Source of the DNA: a bacterium
Lineage (GTDB): Bacteria; JAHJDO01
Direction of reading: 5' to 3'
DNA length: 11,482 bases
Assembly: GCA_023129655.1 (NCBI GenBank)
Contig: JAGMBN010000028.1
Coordinates: forward strand, 1-11,482
Shown piece by piece: positions 7,155-11,482 of the stretch. The notes beneath the pieces were generated by a model, which worked only from the letters and a program-made list of their open reading frames with translations, did no database searches and was not told the DNA's origin. The number at the start of each line of letters is the position of its first letter. Position 1 is the first letter of the stretch. Position numbers and translations under genes: made by a program.

Positions 7155-7178
7155 TTTGGAGAAGATTTTTCACTTTAG
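7155..7178 (+). repeat. Direct repeat, right copy: duplicated 3' end of lptB
   Basis: Identical over 24 bases to 1364-1387, including the lptB stop codon, but with no lptB reading frame in front of it. It lies 5.8 kb downstream of lptB, between the nucleotidyltransferase pair and the 3' end of the URO-D gene. Two extra T at 7153-7154 break the weaker upstream match. It is best read as the far boundary of an inserted block or the stub of a displaced gene end. Confidence 0.75.
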
Positions 7179-7191
7179 CTTATATATCTCA

Positions 7192-8337
7192 TTATTCCAA
7201 CCATCCTGTATATTCAGCCAGTAGCCTGCAATAATAAACAAAATTTTGCCATGAAATATCATGAGGTACTCCATGATCACAACTAGGTATATACCCACCG
7301 TCCTTGAATAGTGGCGGAATAATGCGTTCAAGCTCCTTCTTAATAGTATCTCCGCCTTTTGCAATAGCACGTTTATCAACACCGCCTTTGAACGCCATCT
7401 GTTTTGCAAATTTCCTGCGATAGCTGACAATATCGTTATGTGCAGCAACCTCCATAGGATCACAGCAATTAATACCCGCTTCAATCCAGATAGGGATTAG
7501 TTCTCCAACATATCCATCGGAATCCATATCAACAATTGGACATCCACTTTGCTTTATCAGAGGAATCCATTTCTGATAAACAGGAAGCAGAAACCTGCGT
7601 GTCATTTCAGGGGAAATCATACTGTGCGCTTTGTATGCCATATCCTCAGACATCCAGACAAAATCAAGTTTAACCTTATCAAGAATTGGCTCCATAGTTC
7701 TGACAACAAAATCTGCCCAGAAATTAATCATATCCATAACGAACTCTGGATCCTCTATCATGAGAATACACAGAGGCTCAAATCCATACCATTCTCTCAA
7801 CTGCCAGAATGGACCTGGAAAGGAAATGCCGACAGGGTAGTCTCTGTCTCCTAATTTCTTACACCGTTCGTTGAAATCATCTGGAAACCTACTTGTTGTT
7901 TGCGAATTATACCTCTTTTTCATATCCTCCCAGCTTTTGCGGTCCTCAACCGGGAACTTAAGCCATCTGCGGGTAACAAAATCCCTGGCACTGCGAATAT
8001 ACGTATAATCATATTTGTCTGATATCTCAGTGATATTTCCCATCCAGTCCTGGACAATGTAATGACCGTCTTTATGTTCAATTACTTTTTCTTTAAAAGC
8101 AGGAATCATCTTAAAAGAAACACCAACATCCGCACGCAGCTTATTCTGGGAAGTATCTAACTTTATGCCAACCTTTTCTTTCACAGCATCCAGATAATTT
8201 TTGTTTTCAGCAAGTCCCTCTTTATGCCAACGCTTCAGTGTAGATTCGCGTGGTTCACCTGGGGTAAAAGGAATTCTATCTACATCCTTAAAAAGCAGTA
8301 TATTTAGATATCTTTCACGTTCTGTCATTGTTTTCAT
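7192..8337 (-). CDS. URO-D (uroporphyrinogen decarboxylase)-fold family protein, function unknown
   Basis: A 381-aa cytoplasmic protein of the PF01208 fold, which includes HemE and corrinoid methyltransferases such as MtaA. This one belongs to the branch abundant in PVC carbohydrate clusters: TERERYLNILLFKDVDRIPF at the start, GISFPGPFWQLREWYGFE in the middle, then IVDMDSDG (268-275), GVDKRA (319-324) and GGYIPSCDHGVP (347-358). It is unlikely to be HemE. The HxC zinc site of MtaA-type enzymes is not visible; an Asp-rich DMDSDG stands in that area, while C353 may match the later cysteine. ATG 8335-8337 is chosen because GGGAG lies six bases upstream; an in-frame TTG at 8350-8352 overlaps that site. 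It is divergent from the AraC gene, its probable regulator. It ends 13 bp from the lptB-derived repeat. A methyl- or decarboxylation role is open. Confidence 0.85.
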   Translation of the reverse strand: MKTMTERERYLNILLFKDVDRIPFTPGEPRESTLKRWHKEGLAENKNYLDAVKEKVGIKLDTSQNKLRADVGVSFKMIPAFKEKVIEHKDGHYIVQDWMGNITEISDKYDYTYIRSARDFVTRRWLKFPVEDRKSWEDMKKRYNSQTTSRFPDDFNERCKKLGDRDYPVGISFPGPFWQLREWYGFEPLCILMIEDPEFVMDMINFWADFVVRTMEPILDKVKLDFVWMSEDMAYKAHSMISPEMTRRFLLPVYQKWIPLIKQSGCPIVDMDSDGYVGELIPIWIEAGINCCDPMEVAAHNDIVSYRRKFAKQMAFKGGVDKRAIAKGGDTIKKELERIIPPLFKDGGYIPSCDHGVPHDISWQNFVYYCRLLAEYTGWLE

Positions 8338-8448
8338 CTTTTTCTCCCACACAACAAATATATCATTTTATCCCTCTTTATTTATAACTTGACATAATCC
8401 AAAATTTAGTCTAAGTTATTGTATAACTCAAAGTAACAGGGAATTTCA
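8338..8448. promoter_or_regulatory. Divergent control region between the URO-D and AraC genes
   Basis: On the minus strand TATAAA (8386-8381) is a likely -10 for the URO-D gene, with no good -35, as expected for an activator-dependent promoter. On the plus strand TTGACA (8389-8394) with a 17-base spacer to the poor -10 TAAGTT (8412-8417) could serve araC. A palindrome AGTTAT-TGT-ATAACT (8414-8428) lies between the two genes, next to AATTTAGT (8403-8410), an octamer also present in the lacI operator (1463-1470). AGGGA (8438-8442) is the Shine-Dalgarno of the AraC gene. Confidence 0.5.
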
Positions 8449-9324
8449 ATGGATAAACTAACCAAAAATATGGATGTTTTGTCCATGCAAAAAACCCAAA
8501 CATTTAGGTCTGAAAAGTTCAGGACACCATCCAGCACTGAAAAAAAACTGCAGTTATGGATAGACAGAATTGGTTCTGCCAGCGAATATTCTATAAACAA
8601 ACCCATGCGTGTTCTCGGGCTTTATGCTGTCCTGCACGTTGAACTGGGAAGAGGCTACTTAATTTCTCCTTTAACAGGAAGAATCGAGCTGAAAACAGGA
8701 GACAGCTTTTTTCTTTTCCCCAATGTTTCTCATACTTACGGCAGCATAAAGAACAAGTGGGCAACATGCTGGATAGTATTTGATGGACCTTTATGTAAGA
8801 CATACGAGAATCTAGGTTATATGAATCCCAAAAATCCTGTAATTTACGACCAGGAATGTATTGTCCATCAAACTTTTAAGAAAATGCAAGTACTTATGGA
8901 AAGAGATGATACATCCAGCTGTCTTGAACGAAGTACAAATATGACTGCATTGATCCTGGAGCTTTACAAACGCAGGAAGTTTATGCATGCACAGCATAGG
9001 CATAAGAATCTTATTTTACAAGTTACACAGTACCTTGCAGAACACTGTCATAAGAACATAAGACCACCCGATGTGGCAGAAAGATTTGCAGTCAGTTACA
9101 CACACTTGAGACGTCTTTTTAGAAGAGATACTGGATTTTCTATTAAGGAATTTATAACATACAAAAGGACATCAAAAGCTAAGGCCCTGATTCTGGAGAA
9201 AAAGCTACCACTAAAACAAATTGCTCAGCAAACAGGATATAATGATGTATTCCTCTTTATGCGTACTTTTAAAAAGATAGCAGGCATCTCGCCTGGAAAG
9301 TTCGAGAAAAACCACACAATGTAA
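8449..9324 (+). CDS. AraC-family transcriptional regulator with cupin-like sensor domain
   Basis: A 291-aa regulator. The N-terminal part (about 50-115) looks like an AraC-type cupin sensor: RVLGLYAVLHVELGRGYLIS, then LKTGDSFFLFPNVSHTYGS and WATCWIVFDGP. The C-terminal 100 residues hold the two helix-turn-helix units: the first at about 207-226 (PDVAERFAVSYTHLRRLFRR, with the GFSIKEFITYKR linker helix behind it), the second at about 256-277 (LKQIAQQTGYNDVFLFMRTF), closing with GISPGKFEK. These are typical AraC features. The ligand is unknown, probably a sugar. The start has AGGGA six bases upstream. It is divergent from the URO-D gene and likely activates it. Nothing follows it on its strand for at least 760 bp, so it is monocistronic. 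Confidence 0.92.
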   Translation: MDKLTKNMDVLSMQKTQTFRSEKFRTPSSTEKKLQLWIDRIGSASEYSINKPMRVLGLYAVLHVELGRGYLISPLTGRIELKTGDSFFLFPNVSHTYGSIKNKWATCWIVFDGPLCKTYENLGYMNPKNPVIYDQECIVHQTFKKMQVLMERDDTSSCLERSTNMTALILELYKRRKFMHAQHRHKNLILQVTQYLAEHCHKNIRPPDVAERFAVSYTHLRRLFRRDTGFSIKEFITYKRTSKAKALILEKKLPLKQIAQQTGYNDVFLFMRTFKKIAGISPGKFEKNHTM

Positions 9325-9453
9325 AATAGATCAAACCTATAAAGCCTAATAGAATTACTCCTTAAAATCGCTGTTTTAAAGGCAAAAACACACAATAAGA
9401 CATACCAAAACACCTCTTCAAGGCAAATCTAGTTAAAAACACCCCCTACGTAA

Positions 9454-9520
9454 AAATTCGAAACCCTAAATCCCAAATTCTAAACAAATTCAAAATTCCA
9501 AATCTAAATGTTCTAAAATT
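9454..9520. repeat. Degenerate AATTC/CTAAA interspersed repeat
   Basis: The stretch is built of near-repeats of 7-9 bases: AATTCGAAACCCTAAATCCC, AAATTCTAAACAAATTC, AAAATTCCAAATCTAAATG, TTCTAAAATT. Sequences of exactly this style (AAATTCGAAATCC..AAATTCTAAACAAATTC..) are, from memory, dispersed repeats in planctomycete, omnitrophote and deltaproteobacterial genomes. No transposase is present, so if mobile it is non-autonomous. Confidence 0.6.
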
Positions 9521-9529
9521 AACATGGAA

Positions 9530-9558
9530 AAGGACGAATATACAGATTTGCCCCTACA
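9530..9558. repeat. Degenerate 'GGGCGAAT...ATTCGCCCCTACA' hairpin repeat
   Basis: AGGACGAATA-TACAG-ATTTGCCCCTACA resembles a common intergenic repeat whose ends are GGGCGAAT and ATTCGCCCCTACA, here with several arm mismatches. It lies directly after the AATTC/CTAAA element. The identification rests on recall of the pattern and the copy is decayed. Confidence 0.45.
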
Positions 9559-9784
9559 ATATGGGAATCGAGATAAATTTGACATTTTGTTATTTCAAAT
9601 TAGTATATTCTTGCTGGAAAAAGACAGAGAGAGAGATTTTAATTATAGGTTAGCAAGATAGTTCTCAGTATCTAACATATTGGAATTAGGCATGTTATGT
9701 ATTTTGAGTTAAAATATTATCTTATGTTGTTATCTTGCAATGCAAATAGGATGTTTTCTCCTTGAATATTTTTCTGTTAGTTTA

Positions 9785-9800
9785 CATAAGATATCTTATG
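9785..9800. promoter_or_regulatory. Perfect 16-bp palindrome, operator-like
   Basis: CATAAGATATCTTATG equals its own reverse complement. The half-site TATCTTATG also occurs at 9718-9726. It lies just downstream of the minus-strand promoter at 9821-9849, where a repressor would bind, but no gene follows. Confidence 0.45.
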
Positions 9801-9820
9801 CGACGTTCATTCATGCTCTA

Positions 9821-9849
9821 AAATTACCATAACCTTAAAATCCTGTCAA
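9821..9849 (-). promoter_or_regulatory. Minus-strand promoter without a gene
   Basis: Read on the minus strand, TTGACA (9849-9844), a 17-base spacer and TAATTT (9826-9821), preceded by TGG as an extended -10. Transcription would start near 9814 and run through the palindrome at 9785-9800 and an AAGGAG at 9763-9758, yet no ATG, GTG or TTG follows at a normal distance and no frame of any length is open. Confidence 0.5.
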
Positions 9850-10085
9850 GTCTTTTTTCTATTTTTTTTACTCTCTTTGTAAAATAACTTTTTCTTTACA
9901 AGTTAGGACTTTATACCCCTCATAATTTAAAAAAGGCTCTGTATTGAGGGCTACTGTAAAGTATAAAAACCTGTAACTTCATATAAGCCAAAGTATTAAG
10001 AATAAAAATGGATATGCTAATTTTGTCAGGGCAGATTATTCAAATCGGCAAGCTGTGATAGCAAATAAGAAATAAAGGCGAGATT

Positions 10086-11249
10086 TTAACTATTTTTAGA
10101 AAAGCTTATTAAATCTTCTAATTTTTTGTATGCAGCAAGGCTATCTATTTTTTGTTCGGCAAGCTTAATTCCATCTTTAATGTCTTTTGCTTTCCCACCA
10201 ACATACAACCCTGCAGCTGCGTTTAATAAGACAATATCTCTCTTGGGTCCTTTGTCTTTCCCTCTCAAAATATCCACCAAAATTTTTGCATTCTCTGAAG
10301 GTGTCCCACCTAATAGATCTTTTGGATTGGCTCGTTTAAGTTCAAATTCTTCCGGTTCTAAAAAATAATTATCAATATGTCCATCTGCTTTCAATTCAGA
10401 AACCTTTGTTTTCCCAACTGTAGAAAGTTCATCCATACCTTTTTCATCCATGCCGTTAAATCCATGGACTACTATAGCTCTCTTTACTTGTAAATATTTC
10501 AAAACTTCTGCAATTTTTTCAGTTAATTCCGGCTTATTCACACCTAATACTTGACTATATTCAGTTTTTGTGTTTTCTAAACTAAAAGTGGGATTGGCAA
10601 GCGGCCCTAGCACATTAAATATAGTCGGGAAAGGAAGTTTTTTACGAATTTTTTGAACATTTTTAAATGCTTTATGAAAATTAGGAGCAAAAATAAAACC
10701 AATTCCTATTTTCGATATACATTCTGCAACTTCTTGAGGTTTTAAATTAATATTTACGCCTAATTCTTCTAAAACATCAGCACTTCCACATTTAGAAGTA
10801 ATAGCTTTATTGCCGTGTTTTGCGATAATAATACCAGCAGCTGCAAGAATGAACATAATAGTTGTGGATACATTAAAAGTTTCGAGCGTCCCTCCCCCTG
10901 TTCCACAGGTATCCACAAGAGCAGTCCTGGCTTTTATACCTTTTAACTCCATTGGCTCTGCCAATTTTCTTAATGTATATGCAAATGATGCAAGTTCCTC
11001 AGCCGTTGGTTCTTTCATTGCCATCGCGGTCAAAAACTCACCTTGCTGATATTCTGACACCTTATCAGACATCAGAATACGCATTGCTATAGAAGCTTCC
11101 TCTGGAGACAGATTTTTTTTTCGAACGATTTTTTCAATATAAGAATCAAAAGATTCACTTTCGTCAAACTCTTGCCCCGAACCAGAGCCCTGAACCGAAT
11201 TTATTCTGGTTCGTGGCTTATGTAATTTATCGCTAAATCTCATTGGCAT
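10086..11249 (-). CDS. trpD: Anthranilate phosphoribosyltransferase with N-terminal extension
   Basis: TrpD joins anthranilate to phosphoribosyl pyrophosphate, the second step of tryptophan synthesis. The PRPP-binding DTCGTGG (113-119) and FNVSTT (125-130), the KHGNKAITSKCGSADVLEELG stretch (144-164), and FNVLGPLANP later in the protein identify it. SYIEKIVRKKNLSPEEASIA begins the usual helical domain only at residue 36, so the 387-aa product is about 35 residues longer at the N-terminus than normal; residues 10-32 (KPRTRINSVQGSGSG region) have no family match and are encoded by a hairpin. No alternative start lies between the extension and the domain. ATG 11249 has GGTGG seven bases upstream; a second ATG at 11243 forms an ATGA overlap with the aspartate kinase stop. 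The two genes are therefore translationally coupled. No other trp gene is visible. Confidence 0.92.
   Translation of the reverse strand: MPMRFSDKLHKPRTRINSVQGSGSGQEFDESESFDSYIEKIVRKKNLSPEEASIAMRILMSDKVSEYQQGEFLTAMAMKEPTAEELASFAYTLRKLAEPMELKGIKARTALVDTCGTGGGTLETFNVSTTIMFILAAAGIIIAKHGNKAITSKCGSADVLEELGVNINLKPQEVAECISKIGIGFIFAPNFHKAFKNVQKIRKKLPFPTIFNVLGPLANPTFSLENTKTEYSQVLGVNKPELTEKIAEVLKYLQVKRAIVVHGFNGMDEKGMDELSTVGKTKVSELKADGHIDNYFLEPEEFELKRANPKDLLGGTPSENAKILVDILRGKDKGPKRDIVLLNAAAGLYVGGKAKDIKDGIKLAEQKIDSLAAYKKLEDLISFSKNS
11178..11213. repeat. In-frame hairpin inside the 5' end of trpD
   Basis: CGAACCAGA (11178-11186) and TCTGGTTCG (11205-11213) are perfect 9-bp inverted arms around 18 bases. 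The element is translated as part of PRTRINSVQGSGSGQ in the TrpD extension. It is more GC-rich than its surroundings, as an inserted palindromic element would be. Confidence 0.6.
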
Positions 11250-11482
11250 AATAACCCCACCTTCGTAATTGGTCTTACTGAATCCAACTCAAACGCCTTA
11301 TGAAGGACTCGTGCGGCTTTTTTGCCTTCTTTCTTATCTACTAAACATGAGATCTTTATTTCGGATGTGCTTATTGTTCTGATATTTATTTTATTTTCAC
11401 CAAGCGCTTGAAACATCTTTGCAGCAACACCTGCGTTAGTTCTCATACCAATACCTACTATTGAAAGCTTGGCTATATTTTC
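11240..11482 (-). CDS. lysC: Aspartate kinase, C-terminal ACT domain (5' part outside window)
   Basis: The frame is open from the right edge and gives 80 residues: ENIAKLSIVGIG, then MRTNAGVAAKMFQALGENKI and TISTSEIKISCLVD, ending in AARVLHKAFELDSV. This is the C-terminal regulatory ACT domain of aspartokinase (family pattern SIVGxGMRxxxGVAxxMFxALxxxxINIxxISTSEIKIS), which senses lysine or threonine. Aspartokinase makes aspartyl phosphate, the entry to lysine, threonine, methionine and diaminopimelate. The catalytic domain lies beyond the window. About ten residues (RPITKVGLLCQ) follow the usual end of the family. The stop overlaps the start of trpD. Confidence 0.9.
   Translation of the reverse strand, partial: ENIAKLSIVGIGMRTNAGVAAKMFQALGENKINIRTISTSEIKISCLVDKKEGKKAARVLHKAFELDSVRPITKVGLLCQ

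Larger units (their letters stand above)
9325..10085. other. 761-bp gene-less stretch between convergent araC-family gene and trpD
   Basis: I see no credible coding frame: stops are frequent in all frames and the DNA is very AT-rich. It holds degenerate interspersed repeats (9454-9558), several small inverted repeats (CTTGCT 9610-9615 with AGCAAG 9652-9657; GCAAGATA 9653-9660 with TATCTTGC 9731-9738; TAACAT 9673-9678 with ATGTTA 9692-9697; TTGTAAA 9877-9883 with TTTACAA 9895-9901), a 16-bp palindrome and an orphan promoter. A plus-strand TTGACA (9579-9584) with TATATT 19 bases on (9604-9609) is a weaker promoter candidate. No clear rho-independent terminator was found for either flanking gene. 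Confidence 0.7.

Noticed and set aside
9346..9376. CCTTAAAA/TTTTAAAGG stem after the AraC gene as a terminator
   Set aside because: The stem is short and AT-rich with a bulge and is not followed by a T-run on either strand.
9917..9950. CCCTCA/TGAGGG stem as a small RNA or terminator
   Set aside because: Only six base pairs around a loop of about 22 bases, with no extension of the stem and no T-run.

Overview
The window is AT-rich bacterial DNA. It must come from a diderm (Gram-negative) cell, because it carries lptA and lptB of the lipopolysaccharide export machine. The mix of a LacI regulator, a PF12831-type FAD oxidoreductase, a Cys-rich Gfo/Idh/MocA oxidoreductase, a GH4 glycosidase, an atypical URO-D family protein and an AraC regulator is typical of carbohydrate-degradation clusters in PVC-type bacteria (Lentisphaerota, Kiritimatiellota, Planctomycetota, Omnitrophota). 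The octameric GGCACA repeats and the AATTC/CTAAA-rich repeats fit the same groups. This assignment is an inference; no marker gene here fixes the phylum.

Layout: (1) 1-1387, core envelope genes: the 3' end of an NAD-dependent epimerase gene, a period-8 inverted repeat array that also supplies the lptA signal-peptide core, then lptA overlapping lptB. (2) 1388-7154, an accessory block. A consensus-like promoter and a perfect 20-bp palindrome precede lacI, which is followed closely by the FAD oxidoreductase, Gfo/Idh and a GH4 gene that has lost roughly 80 internal codons. On the other strand a nucleotidyltransferase and its small partner have their own strong promoter. (3) 7155-7178, a 24-bp exact copy of the last 24 bp of lptB (1364-1387), so the block is bounded by direct repeats as if inserted at the 3' end of lptB. 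(4) 7192-9324, a divergent pair: URO-D family protein (-) and AraC regulator (+). (5) 9325-10085, 761 bp without a gene, holding degenerate interspersed repeats and what looks like an orphan promoter/palindrome/ribosome-binding site. (6) 10086-11482, minus-strand amino-acid genes: the 3' end of aspartate kinase overlapping trpD, which carries a hairpin-encoded N-terminal extension.

How the genes work together: LptA and LptB belong to one transport system. The lacI-led genes probably form an autoregulated operon for oxidising or epimerising sugars and cleaving glycosides, now impaired at its GH4 step. The AraC protein probably controls the divergent URO-D gene. The most interesting points are the duplicated lptB 3' end bounding the accessory block, the repeat-built signal peptide of LptA, the in-frame hairpin in trpD, and the gene-less control region near 9750-9850. 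I found no complete novel defence or mobile system; the closest is the nucleotidyltransferase/small-protein pair at the edge of the block.
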